Part shown: piece by piece, positions 1-7,947 of the stretch
Layout: the number at the start of each line of letters is the position of its first letter
How positions within the stretch are numbered: position 1 is the stretch's first letter
From: a virus
DNA length: 23,498 bases
IMG/VR virus record: IMGVR_UViG_3300032288_004213
Span: 1-23,498 of that record
Strand: one strand, 5' to 3'
Notes under the pieces: model-generated
Databases searched by the model: none
Told to the model about the DNA's origin: nothing
What the model saw: the letters and a program-made list of their open reading frames with translations, nothing else
Made by a program: the position numbers and the translations under genes

Positions 1-1
1 C

Positions 2-595
2 ACGTTCGTTTCTACAGGTTCAGGTGGAGCAACATGGGCTGCTCTAACTTCAACTAATACAGCCCTTCGTTTACTAATTAACGATCGCCTTCAAGTAGCC
101 AATGCAGCTGCAACTTATCAAACTATTTCAACAGAACGTGCGGCGTTAGCCAATACTAATGCTCGTATCAGTTTAGTTAACACTAATCTAACAGGCACCA
201 ATACAGCGCTTCGTACGCTCATCAGTGATAGACTTCAAGTTGCCAATGCTGCTGCAACATATGCTCTTAAAGATAGAATCGTCAGTTACGCAGCCGCAAA
301 CTCGATAACGTTAAACTCAGCAAACACTGATATAGCTAAATTGACTTATACAGGAGCTGCTGGCGGATTTGCTATCAATGCTCCGAGCGGATCGCCAACA
401 GACGCACAAAAGATACTGTTTAGATTGAATACTACTAATCAAATGTCGTTTGTATGGAATGCGATCTTTAGAGGATCAACAGATCTACCGCTACCATCAA
501 CTTCTTCTGGTAGTTCTAAAACTGATTATTTGGCTTTTGTGTACAACTCAGATTCTTCTAAATGGGATCTTCTTGCTAAGAACTTTGGTTATTAA
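2..595 (+). CDS. Tail fibre protein, C-terminal part (5' end outside window)
   Basis: The frame is open from the first bases, so only the last 197 residues are seen. The visible start rests on the window edge, not a start codon. The N-terminal half is rich in Asn, Thr and Ala and holds a 21-residue unit (core DRLQVANAAATY) twice, 48 residues apart, with a related NTNARISL/NTNLTGTN stretch between. Such regular heptad-like repeats fit a trimeric coiled-coil or beta-helical fibre shaft. The last ~90 residues (GGFAINAPSGSPTDAQKILF and onward) look like the compact C-terminal domain seen on many phage fibres, with a Ser-rich loop and a closing WDLLAKNFGY. The stop codon is followed at once by the ribosome binding site of the next gene. 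A role in host binding is inferred from composition and from the adhesin genes downstream; the receptor cannot be guessed. Confidence 0.7.
   Translation, partial: TFVSTGSGGATWAALTSTNTALRLLINDRLQVANAAATYQTISTERAALANTNARISLVNTNLTGTNTALRTLISDRLQVANAAATYALKDRIVSYAAANSITLNSANTDIAKLTYTGAAGGFAINAPSGSPTDAQKILFRLNTTNQMSFVWNAIFRGSTDLPLPSTSSGSSKTDYLAFVYNSDSSKWDLLAKNFGY
56..262 (+). repeat. Direct repeat within fibre gene, 144-nt period
   Basis: Two 63-nt copies, 56-118 and 200-262, encode NTALRLLINDRLQVANAAATY-like units (written here as the shared core LQVANAAATY). Most DNA differences are at third codon positions, so the repeat is kept at protein level. The period of 144 nt is 48 residues. More copies may lie upstream of the window. 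Confidence 0.8.
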
Positions 596-604
596 GGAGT
601 AACG

Positions 605-871
605 ATGACTTTAACAGTTGAAACGCTCGAAGATGGTCGAATCTCAATTCCCTATACTAGAAAACGCGAAAGACAAACATTTAGTGATGCTATAGTATTA
701 GATCCCGATGATTATCAAGCAATGACTGAAGAACAAATTGTTGCCATGATGGATCAACGATTTGATAACTGGTACAACTTTATTGTTTATGGTCCGCCAC
801 CTGTTGTTGAAGAAGTAATTTCAGTAGATGATCAAGTTACAGCAAACACAGAACCTACTATCGAAGGTTAA
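605..871 (+). CDS. Small acidic tail-associated protein, function unknown
   Basis: This 88-residue protein begins at an ATG preceded by a good ribosome binding site (AAGGAG, overlapping the previous stop). It has no signal peptide or membrane segment. It starts with a short beta-like stretch (MTLTVETLEDGRISIPYTRK), then a charged helical centre rich in Asp, Glu and Gln (around residues 30-60), then an acidic, Pro-containing tail. I do not recognise the family. Its place between a fibre and a large adhesin, with 9 nt and 2 nt gaps, suggests a fibre-associated or fibre-assembly role. That is inferred from position only. The ORF is surely real: spacing, ribosome binding site and codon use match its neighbours. 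Confidence 0.6.
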   Translation: MTLTVETLEDGRISIPYTRKRERQTFSDAIVLDPDDYQAMTEEQIVAMMDQRFDNWYNFIVYGPPPVVEEVISVDDQVTANTEPTIEG

Positions 872-873
872 CA

Positions 874-3800
874 ATGGCTAATAGATATTGGGTTGGTGGT
901 TCAGGAACATGGGGATCTACTACAAAGTGGTCCACAACGTCAGGTGGTACTTCTGGCGCATCAGTTCCTACGACTGCTGACTTGGCAATCTTTGATGCTA
1001 ACTCTGACGCTGGTAGCGCAATTACAGTAACGCTTGCTGCAGGTGCATCTTGCGGTGGTATTACTTTTGCAGGCATTGACCAAAACGTTTCATTTACAGG
1101 CGCATTCACGTTAACAAACGTAGGTAACGTAACTTTATCAGCAACAAAAACTGTTGATGTTACTGGTATCACTTTGTTCACAAACAATCTAACAGCACAA
1201 AGAACTTTTACTTCAAATGGTGGCACGCTTACTGGCAATATGACGATTAACAGTGCTACTGCAGACGGTTTTACATTTCAAGATAATTCTACGATCACAG
1301 GAACAATAACGCTCACTTTAGGTAACATCAATCTAAACGGTAAAACACTAACTATTGGTGCTTTCTCTTCTGGAGGTTCTGGTTCAAGAAATATTGCATG
1401 GAACACTACAGATTCAAAAATTGTTATTAATGGTACAGGAACTACCCCTTGGTCAGTTACGAGTGGTACCAATCTCACCTTTACATCACCACAACTTTCT
1501 AGAATTGAGCTACAAGGCGTTTCTGCTGGAACTCGTTCTATTAGACATAACGTTGGCGCCACTAGTTTATCACTAAACTTTTATGTAACAGCAGGTAGCG
1601 ATAACGTAGAAGTATATGCTGTTACAACTTCTTATATAAGAACATTAGATTTTACTGGATTTAGTGGAACGTGGAATGCTACTTCTTATGTACACAGCGG
1701 AGATCTAACGCTCAGCACAGGCATGACTTGTGCTACAGGCTCAACAAACATTACGTTTACCAATGCATTGGTTGTAAATCAAACAGTTACGACCAATGGT
1801 AAAAAACTTAATAGAAACATAATCTATACGGCTACTGGTACAAACTCATCTTTGGTACTTGCTGACGATATGGATTTAGAAACTGGTAACTTTACGTTCA
1901 ATTTAGGCACGTTAGATCTTGGTACTAACAACAAAAAATTAAGATGTACTAACTTCACGTCATCGAGTGCAACAGCTCGTGTTCTTGCGTTTGGCACAAC
2001 AGGTAAAGTTGAGTTGATTGGTGGAACGTTCTCTATGACCGACGTTACCAATTTTTCTTATACTGGTACAAGTTATATTTTGATGTCACGAGATGATGGA
2101 TCAGGTGTTGCAAAATCAATATCGGTTTCTTCTAGTGCGACTTATGCTCAATCTATGAACTTTTATATTACTGGTCCAAGCGTAGGAGGAAGTCTTGTAA
2201 CACCAAGTATAGGGTGTGTTTTTCGAACGTTAGATATGAGTGGCTGTGATAGTTCGTTGAATACTAACGCCATAACAGTTTATGGTGATTTGAAAATAGG
2301 ACTATTCGGTGGAATTGTTGCGTCATCAAACGCTATAACATTTGCTGGTACCAATGCTCAAGGTGCAGATGGCGATGGCATTATGGATTTCTATACTGGT
2401 CCTAATGTCAATTGCAATAGACCTGTTACAAAAACAGGTACAAGCACTTTGAGATTGACTAGCGATCTAACTATGGGAACAACGCTAACAAGAACATTTA
2501 CTTTAACTCAAGGTACTTTTGATATGCAGTCGTATGACTTGTATATCTGGGGAACGTTTAACTCATCAGGATCTACGGCTAGAACTCTTACACACGACGG
2601 ATCTGGAAAAATATATTTGACTGGATCTGGTACAGGTACTGGCGTAGAAATGTCAACAACAACAAACTTGACTGTTACAGCAGGACTTACTTTTGTTGCT
2701 ACTTTGGTTGGTGCAACTGCAAGATCTGGTACATTTAACTTTGGAACATTATCCGAAGCAACAGTGCCTAACTTTACGATTGATATGACGCCTTCTTCGT
2801 CATCAACACAAACTTGTACAGGTTATGTTAATAATATTACGATCTTAAATAATACCAACGCAAACTTTGCGCTTGGTGCAGGCGGTATGACCGTTTATGG
2901 CAATTTTAGCACTGGATCAAACCCAGTATTCAGTACTTCCGCAGGAACATTAACATTTGGTAAAACTAGCGGTACTCAAACGCTTACAACATCAGGCGAA
3001 ACGTTTGCTGGTCCTATAGTTAAAACTGGCGCTGGTGCATTACAAATGCTTGATGCTTGGACTACTTCTGGCACGTTTACACATACTCAAGGCACAATTG
3101 ATTTAAACTCAAAAACACTTACATTAGCTCAACCTTATAATACTAACAACTCAAATACGAGAAGAATTGAAAACACTGGTGGTAATACATCAGGTTCACT
3201 TGGTAAAATTCTTGTATCATATTCGACAGCTGGTGGTGTATTGTTTAATGCTGCAACATCAAGTGGCTTATCGTCAGATGGCAATGTTCTCGTTGAAATT
3301 CAAGGAGCAGCTGTACAAACTATTACTCCAGGTACAGTCAGTGAAGCTAATAATCCCATTAGTTTTTACATCAACAAATCTAGTAGTACTGCAACATTTA
3401 GTGATAGCAACAACGTAGGTAACTTAAAAATCAACTCGGCTGTTGTGACCACGACTACATTGAATGTTTATGGTGATCTTGTTATGCAAGCTGGTGGTAG
3501 CATTACTGGTGCTCTTGATTTTGATAAAACATCAGGAACACAAACTTTAACATCAGCAGCCAAAACATTAAACAATATCACCAAGAATGGTGCTGGTACA
3601 TTACAACTTCTTGATGCTCTGACTATGGGATCAAGTACAGTATTTACATTTACTGAAGGTACTCTTGACGTAAATACATATACGTTTACAATTCCTGGTT
3701 CGGTATCGTCTATTAATAATAATGTAAGAGTTTTAAGTTTTTCAACCAATGGTAAAATTGTTCTATCTGGCTCAGGAACGGTTTGGGATGCTTCAGTTGG

Positions 3801-4272
3801 AACAGGTAGCCTGACAACAACAGGTGCAAATCTTGGTTTGATTAATCTCACTTCAGCGTCAGCCAAGACATTTACTGGAAATGGTGGTTCTTATCCAAAG
3901 ATCAATCAAGGCGGTTTAGGTAACTTAACGATAAACAGCGATAATACGTTTTACGACATATCTAACAGCGTTCAGCCAGCTACAATATTGTTTGAAAGCT
4001 CAAAAACACAAACGTTCACTAATGGATTCAGTCTATTAGGAACTGCTGGAAACCTGATAACAATCAACAGCACAACATCGGGTGTTCAGCATACACTATC
4101 AAAAGCTAGTGGCACTGTTAGCGTTTCTTATCTTAGTATCAAAGACTCAAATGCAACAGGCGGTGCTAGATGGGAATCATATCTTACAAACGGTAATGTT
4201 GACAACGGAAACAATACCGGCTGGATTTTTTCATCGTTTCCTGTTTATGTTGGAATGATGACTTTCTTCTAA
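874..4272 (+). CDS. Large beta-structured tail fibre / adhesin, 1132 residues
   Basis: This is the longest gene of the window. The N-terminus (YWVGGSGTWGSTTKWS, then SVPTTADLAIFD) matches a domain I know from many phage and bacterial surface proteins, with a Gly-Trp core and a VP..AD...FD motif. The rest is almost wholly Thr/Ser/Gly/Asn-rich short beta strands, typical of a beta-solenoid or filamentous haemagglutinin-like shaft. A unit with core KTSGTQTLT, then GAGxLQxLDA, then GTxDxNxxT occurs near residues 695-750 and 883-940 (188-residue period), and a looser copy begins near 520. The C-terminal segment (from about 1060) reads SVSYLSIKDSNATGG and ends in a hydrophobic, Met/Phe-rich stretch, probably the trimer tip. 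No catalytic motif (depolymerase or peptidase) was recognised. Its role is probably receptor binding on the tail. Glutamine is nearly always CAA and the gene is AT-rich compared with the capsid gene. Confidence 0.75.
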   Translation: MANRYWVGGSGTWGSTTKWSTTSGGTSGASVPTTADLAIFDANSDAGSAITVTLAAGASCGGITFAGIDQNVSFTGAFTLTNVGNVTLSATKTVDVTGITLFTNNLTAQRTFTSNGGTLTGNMTINSATADGFTFQDNSTITGTITLTLGNINLNGKTLTIGAFSSGGSGSRNIAWNTTDSKIVINGTGTTPWSVTSGTNLTFTSPQLSRIELQGVSAGTRSIRHNVGATSLSLNFYVTAGSDNVEVYAVTTSYIRTLDFTGFSGTWNATSYVHSGDLTLSTGMTCATGSTNITFTNALVVNQTVTTNGKKLNRNIIYTATGTNSSLVLADDMDLETGNFTFNLGTLDLGTNNKKLRCTNFTSSSATARVLAFGTTGKVELIGGTFSMTDVTNFSYTGTSYILMSRDDGSGVAKSISVSSSATYAQSMNFYITGPSVGGSLVTPSIGCVFRTLDMSGCDSSLNTNAITVYGDLKIGLFGGIVASSNAITFAGTNAQGADGDGIMDFYTGPNVNCNRPVTKTGTSTLRLTSDLTMGTTLTRTFTLTQGTFDMQSYDLYIWGTFNSSGSTARTLTHDGSGKIYLTGSGTGTGVEMSTTTNLTVTAGLTFVATLVGATARSGTFNFGTLSEATVPNFTIDMTPSSSSTQTCTGYVNNITILNNTNANFALGAGGMTVYGNFSTGSNPVFSTSAGTLTFGKTSGTQTLTTSGETFAGPIVKTGAGALQMLDAWTTSGTFTHTQGTIDLNSKTLTLAQPYNTNNSNTRRIENTGGNTSGSLGKILVSYSTAGGVLFNAATSSGLSSDGNVLVEIQGAAVQTITPGTVSEANNPISFYINKSSSTATFSDSNNVGNLKINSAVVTTTTLNVYGDLVMQAGGSITGALDFDKTSGTQTLTSAAKTLNNITKNGAGTLQLLDALTMGSSTVFTFTEGTLDVNTYTFTIPGSVSSINNNVRVLSFSTNGKIVLSGSGTVWDASVGTGSLTTTGANLGLINLTSASAKTFTGNGGSYPKINQGGLGNLTINSDNTFYDISNSVQPATILFESSKTQTFTNGFSLLGTAGNLITINSTTSGVQHTLSKASGTVSVSYLSIKDSNATGGARWESYLTNGNVDNGNNTGWIFSSFPVYVGMMTFF
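2956..3690 (+). repeat. Long imperfect internal repeats of the adhesin gene
   Basis: Two units beginning near 2956 and 3520 (residues 695 and 883) share the order KTSGTQTLT, a hydrophobic strand, K(T/N)GAGxLQ(M/L)LDA, TF(T)xTxGT(I/L)D(L/V)N. A third, weaker copy starts near 2431 (residue 520: KTGTSTLRLTSDLTMGTTL). The copies are alike in protein more than in DNA, so they are old duplications within a beta-solenoid. Confidence 0.7.
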
Positions 4273-4286
4273 TAGTCTATAGGTTT

Positions 4287-4294
4287 TATAAATA
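4287..4294 (+). promoter_or_regulatory. T4-type late promoter (TATAAATA)
   Basis: The exact late-promoter octamer TATAAATA lies in the short gap before the 451-residue fibre gene, 33 nt from its ATG. In T4-like phages this box is read by RNA polymerase with the gp55 sigma factor, whose gene is at 16221. Gap position and exact match make it convincing. Confidence 0.8.
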
Positions 4295-4327
4295 GCCCTA
4301 AGAAAACTCTAATAATAGGTCTCAGAA

Positions 4328-5683
4328 ATGGCAGTATTCGCTAACGTTGCAGGTACAGACTTATTCTCTACGTGGCGTACACGCTTCAATCAGTCTCTCA
4401 AAAGACTGAATGCTTTTGCCATTGACGAGTCATCACTTTACGCCAATACTCTTACAGCTAACGTATCTTTTACATCTAAGGGTTTAACAACTCTTCAAGG
4501 TAGAGCAACAGTAGGAACCAATCTTTCTGTTACTGGTAATACCTCTACAAACAAAGCGACTGTTACTTCGGCGCTGACAGTTTCTGGTAATACAACTCTT
4601 GGTGGTTGGGCAACCATTACAACAGCAAACGCAGTATTTGATGGATCTACAACCAACCCACTTATTCGTATTACACAACGTGGTACTGGTGATGTTCTTC
4701 GTATTGAAGATTCTACCACTACAGATACAACACCGCTTGTTATTAAAGCGGACGGTATATTTGTTAAAGGTACTTCAAACGCATATAGTTTTTACAGTGC
4801 CACAAATCAATATACTCCTGGATTTCAAACGCATGCTATAAGTTCTGCTCTTGCGTCATGGGGGCAATATGGTTGGAACGGTGTTACACCAATTCACGCT
4901 TTTGCTGTTTCAAATACAGCGATAAACAGTTATGGTGCTGTTGCTCCAGGCGAAACGCTTGGTCTTATTTCTTTTACAGGTGCAAACAATTCAGCATTTA
5001 CTGAAGGAGCAAGAATTTTAGGTATAATTCCTACAGGAGCAATTACAACTGGTCAGTATATTCCTGTTGAACTTAGATTTGCAACTTCTCCAGGCGGCTC
5101 TACTGCAACACAAAATCGTTTCTTTATTTACTCAAACGGTCATTCTTATTTCACACAAACACTTGCTGTAAATCAAAACTTTACAGTTAATGGAAATACT
5201 GTACTAGGTAACTCAAATACAGCTGATAGAACAACAATAAGTGGTTTAACCACTGTTAAAGGTCGTCAGCTTGTAACTGCTAACTTTACCGTACAGGGTA
5301 ATACAACTTTAGGCGGAACTGGTAAAACAACATCAACGACTGGTTTGCTTGCACATACTGGTCGTGCAACAATCTCAACCAATTTGGCAGTATCAGGCAA
5401 TACAACAGTTGCAGGATTGATTGCTAACAACTCTCTTGGTACAGCAAATTATATCTTAAAAACAAACGGAACAACTGTATTCTGGGGTGCTGCTCCTGCA
5501 GCTGGTGGTGCTAAAGGTGGCGGTTCGGATCAAGTGTTTTATGAAAACGATGCAACTATTACAACAAACTATACAATTTCAACTAACAAAAATGCATTGT
5601 CACAAGGTCCTCTTACGATCAACAATGGTGTAGTTGTTACTGTTCCAAACAACTCAGTTTGGACTGTATTCGTAACGGCTTAA
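4328..5683 (+). CDS. Tail fibre protein with repeated TVSGNTT units
   Basis: This 451-residue protein starts with an N-terminal module (FSTWRTRFNQSLKRLNAF) that is common in fibres of marine T4-like phages and probably attaches to the tail. From residue ~45 it has short beta repeats of the type (N)LxVxGNTTxGG, seen at about 60-100 and again at about 285-360, with a globular insert between (residues ~100-280, containing RITQRGTGDVLRIED and a FFIYSNGHSYF stretch). The C-terminus has a widespread fibre-tip module: GGGSDQVFYENDATITTNYT, then GPLTINNGVVVTVPNNSVW. The beta repeats suggest a trimeric shaft. The ribosome binding site is weak (no clear GGAG before the ATG), but the late promoter just upstream and the conserved N-terminus support this start. 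It is probably a short or side tail fibre. Confidence 0.75.
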   Translation: MAVFANVAGTDLFSTWRTRFNQSLKRLNAFAIDESSLYANTLTANVSFTSKGLTTLQGRATVGTNLSVTGNTSTNKATVTSALTVSGNTTLGGWATITTANAVFDGSTTNPLIRITQRGTGDVLRIEDSTTTDTTPLVIKADGIFVKGTSNAYSFYSATNQYTPGFQTHAISSALASWGQYGWNGVTPIHAFAVSNTAINSYGAVAPGETLGLISFTGANNSAFTEGARILGIIPTGAITTGQYIPVELRFATSPGGSTATQNRFFIYSNGHSYFTQTLAVNQNFTVNGNTVLGNSNTADRTTISGLTTVKGRQLVTANFTVQGNTTLGGTGKTTSTTGLLAHTGRATISTNLAVSGNTTVAGLIANNSLGTANYILKTNGTTVFWGAAPAAGGAKGGGSDQVFYENDATITTNYTISTNKNALSQGPLTINNGVVVTVPNNSVWTVFVTA

Positions 5684-5694
5684 GGAGAATTACA

Positions 5695-6051
5695 GTGGCA
5701 TTTACTATTAATCAATACGGAGTTATTAGTGATAATGCTGGAAAGCTAAGAGCTATTCCACAAAGAGCTAAAACTGCTGCTTATGTTCCTAATGCAACTG
5801 ATGCTGGTTATCATATTTCTATTACGACTGGCGGTATAACAATTAACCAAAATATTTTTTCAGCCGGGGATATTTTACAAATATATAATAACTCTGGTTC
5901 AAGCCAAACAATTACACAAGGTACAAATGTAACACTAAGACTTGTTGGTACAGCTACAACAGGCAATAGAACATTAGCCCAATATGGTTTATGTTCTGTT
6001 TTTTGCGTGGCTTCTAATGAGTTTGTTGTTATGGGACAAGGAGTATCATAA
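5695..6051 (+). CDS. Small tail/adhesin protein, tandem paralogue 1 (GTG start)
   Basis: The protein has 118 residues. I choose the GTG at 5695 because a perfect AAGGAG lies 8 nt before it, while an upstream in-frame start at 5659 would lie inside the fibre gene and has no ribosome binding site. The fold appears all-beta, with the conserved order G(K/N)LRAIP, a Tyr strand, ISITTGGITI, FSAGDILQIYNN, QTITQGTNVTLRLVGTATTG, NRTLAQYG and a hydrophobic C-terminal strand with FVVMGQG. Two further copies follow head to tail. The module is familiar from phage tail regions and often accompanies fibres, but I know no assigned function. It could be a fibre-tip or decoration domain encoded as separate small proteins. 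Confidence 0.65.
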   Translation: MAFTINQYGVISDNAGKLRAIPQRAKTAAYVPNATDAGYHISITTGGITINQNIFSAGDILQIYNNSGSSQTITQGTNVTLRLVGTATTGNRTLAQYGLCSVFCVASNEFVVMGQGVS

Positions 6052-6410
6052 TGACAACAACACTTGGTGGTAATACAGCAATTTCAGATAGTATTGGAAA
6101 TATTCGTTCACTTCCAATTTTAGCTAAAACTAGTGGTTATACACTTATAGTATCTGATATTGGTAAATGTATTAGTATTACAACAGGTGGAATTACAGTA
6201 CCATCGGCAGTGTTTTCTGCTGGTGATATTATTTGTGTTTATAACAATTCATCATCAGATCAAACTATAACACAAGGTAGTGGTGTTACCATGAGAATGG
6301 TCGGAACAACATTTACTGGAAATAGAACATTAGCTCAAAGAGGTTTTTGTGCAATACATTGTACAACAGATCCGAGTACATTTATTATTGCTGGCGGAGG
6401 ACTTACCTAA
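6051..6410 (+). CDS. Small tail/adhesin protein, tandem paralogue 2
   Basis: The protein has 119 residues. Its ATG shares one base with the previous stop (TAATG), so translation is probably coupled. It is a clear paralogue of the preceding product: GNIRSLPILAKTSGYTL, ISITTGGITVPSAVFSAGD, QTITQGSGVTMRMVGTTFTG, NRTLAQRGFC and FIIAGGGLT align end to end. It is all-beta by appearance, with no signal peptide, catalytic motif or metal-site cluster. The three copies differ mostly in surface-like positions, as expected for adhesins under diversifying selection. Function is inferred only from context in the tail-fibre island. Confidence 0.65.
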   Translation: MTTTLGGNTAISDSIGNIRSLPILAKTSGYTLIVSDIGKCISITTGGITVPSAVFSAGDIICVYNNSSSDQTITQGSGVTMRMVGTTFTGNRTLAQRGFCAIHCTTDPSTFIIAGGGLT

Positions 6411-6796
6411 TGCCAACATCAGTATCATTTGATGGCAGTGGATATATCTACGATGCATTTGGTAATATTCGAAGTATTCCAAATAAAACATCTACTGCTT
6501 ATTATCCTTTAGCTTCAAAGGCCGGTACTGAAAGTGTACCAGGATCTAATGATATAGGATTTAGATTTCTACCTAGTCAATCAATAACAATCAATCCTGG
6601 ATTATTTTCTATTGGCGATGTAATAAACATATATTGTTCTTCTACTATATCAATTCTTTCAGGATCCGGAGTAACAATTAGATTGGCAGGAACTGCTACA
6701 ACAGGAACATTATATCTAGCACAATTTGGTATAGCAACTCTTTTATGTGTTGGCAGTGATACATTTGTTGCTTCAGGCGGAGGTTTATACGCATGA
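6410..6796 (+). CDS. Small tail/adhesin protein, tandem paralogue 3
   Basis: The protein has 128 residues and starts at the ATG overlapping the previous stop by one base. A longer upstream reading would run inside the previous gene. It belongs to the same family as the two proteins before it (FGNIRSIPNKTSTAYY, ITINPGLFSIGDVINIY, GSGVTIRLAGTATTG, YLAQFGIATLLCVG, FVASGGGL) but is the most diverged. It carries an extra ~10 residues near position 35-50 (KAGTESVPGSNDIGF) and lacks the QTITQG motif, which is replaced by SISILSGSG-like sequence. It ends by overlapping the glycine-rich gene with ATGA. Probably a tail-tip accessory; function not known. Confidence 0.65.
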   Translation: MPTSVSFDGSGYIYDAFGNIRSIPNKTSTAYYPLASKAGTESVPGSNDIGFRFLPSQSITINPGLFSIGDVINIYCSSTISILSGSGVTIRLAGTATTGTLYLAQFGIATLLCVGSDTFVASGGGLYA

Positions 6797-7536
6797 CGGC
6801 TTATAATGCAGTTTTAGGACATACAGTTATTGGTAAAACAGCAACAGTTGATTATCTTGTTGTTGCTGGTGGAGGTGGTGGTTCTAGTCCATCTGGAATA
6901 GGCGGCGGTGGTGGTGCTGGTGGTTATCGTACTGCAAATAGTTTTGCCGTTTCTTCTGGTGTATCACTTACAGTAACTGTTGGTGGCGGCGGGGCTGTTG
7001 GAGCAAAAGGTAGTGATTCTGTTTTTAGTTCTATCACATCAACTGGTGGTGGTTTAGGAAGTACAGGTACAACTACTGGCGGTGGCTCTGGAGGTTCTGG
7101 TGGTGCTCCTGGCGGTGCTGGTAATACTCCATCAACATCACCTTCACAAGGTAATGCTGGTCAAGCAGTGGCTGGTGGTCAGGGTGGTGGTGCAGGTAAA
7201 GTAGGCGGTGGCGGTGGGGTTATTGGTAGTGCTAATAATGCAATTTACCGTGATCAAAATACTGTAAATCCAGGAACTTTAGCATCAGGTGGAAATGGTA
7301 ATGCAGGAGCTTCGAGTCCTGGTAGTACCAATAGTGGAAATGGTGGTGGTGGTGGATATACTGCTCCTAAATGTGGAGGTACACAAACAGGTTCAGCAGG
7401 TGGATCTGGTGTTGTTTACGTTAGATATCGTTCGGATTATGCAGCTGCAGCATCAACTACTGGTTCACCAACAGTTACAGTTTCGAATGGTTGGAGAACG
7501 TATAAATGGACAACATCGGGTTCTATTACATTCTAA
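6793..7536 (+). CDS. Glycine-rich tail adhesin
   Basis: This 247-residue protein opens with a short beta part (YLVVAGGGGGSSPSGIG), then long glycine runs across residues 24-205 broken by Ser, Thr, Ala and Asn, a pattern suited to a polyglycine-II sandwich like that of the T4-group receptor-binding adhesin gp38 of phage S16. The C-terminus (SGVVYVRYRSDY, then TGSPTVTVSNGWRTYKWTTS and GSITF) is a known ending of many phage glycine-rich fibre proteins. The start overlaps the previous stop by ATGA. It probably sits at the fibre tip and contacts the host surface. The similarity to gp38 is by composition, not by clear alignment. It is not a signal-peptide-bearing cell wall protein. Confidence 0.7.
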   Translation: MTAYNAVLGHTVIGKTATVDYLVVAGGGGGSSPSGIGGGGGAGGYRTANSFAVSSGVSLTVTVGGGGAVGAKGSDSVFSSITSTGGGLGSTGTTTGGGSGGSGGAPGGAGNTPSTSPSQGNAGQAVAGGQGGGAGKVGGGGGVIGSANNAIYRDQNTVNPGTLASGGNGNAGASSPGSTNSGNGGGGGYTAPKCGGTQTGSAGGSGVVYVRYRSDYAAAASTTGSPTVTVSNGWRTYKWTTSGSITF

Positions 7537-7545
7537 GAGGAAGTT

Positions 7546-7932
7546 ATGGCACACTTTGCACAATTAGATGAAAACAATATTGTACTTCAAGTAATTGTTG
7601 TTCATAACAACGATTGTTTAGATGAAAACGGTAATGAAAATGAACAAGTAGGTATTAACTTCTGTAAGTCATTACTTGGAGCAAATACTCGTTGGGTTCA
7701 AACTAGCTATAATTCTAATTTTAGACATCGTTATGCTGGTATTGGATACATATATGATTCTGAACAAGATATTTTTATTCCACCTGCACCATATCCATCT
7801 TGGGAATATAGTGTTATTGTTGGACAATGGGAAGCACCAATAGCTCAACCCTTAGATGTTCCATTAGGAAACTATTGTGTTTGGAATGAAGAAAATCAAC
7901 AATGGGATATTGTCCCAATGCCAACAGAATAA
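7546..7932 (+). CDS. Small tail-region protein, possible fibre accessory or chaperone
   Basis: This 128-residue protein has a strong ribosome binding site (AGAGGAAG) and starts MAHFAQLDENNIVLQVIVV, a beginning I recognise from a family found beside fibre genes in many marine T4-like and other phages. It then has a Cys-containing helix (FCKSLLGANTRWVQTSYN), a Tyr/Phe-rich central region (HRYAGIGYIYD), a Pro-rich turn (PPAPYPSWEY) and a C-terminal part with several Trp (WNEENQQWDIVP). No enzyme motif is visible. The family is usually left as hypothetical or virion protein. Its constant place next to fibres suggests a fibre-associated or assembly role, but I cannot confirm this. Confidence 0.65.
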   Translation: MAHFAQLDENNIVLQVIVVHNNDCLDENGNENEQVGINFCKSLLGANTRWVQTSYNSNFRHRYAGIGYIYDSEQDIFIPPAPYPSWEYSVIVGQWEAPIAQPLDVPLGNYCVWNEENQQWDIVPMPTE

Positions 7933-7947
7933 TAGGGGATATATTAC

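Noticed and set aside
858-1238. Open frame of 126 codons on the - strand under the adhesin gene (also 1278-1562, 1824-2051, 3468-3866)
   Set aside because: These mirror the Thr/Ser/Val-rich adhesin reading frame, have no ribosome binding site and resemble no known protein.
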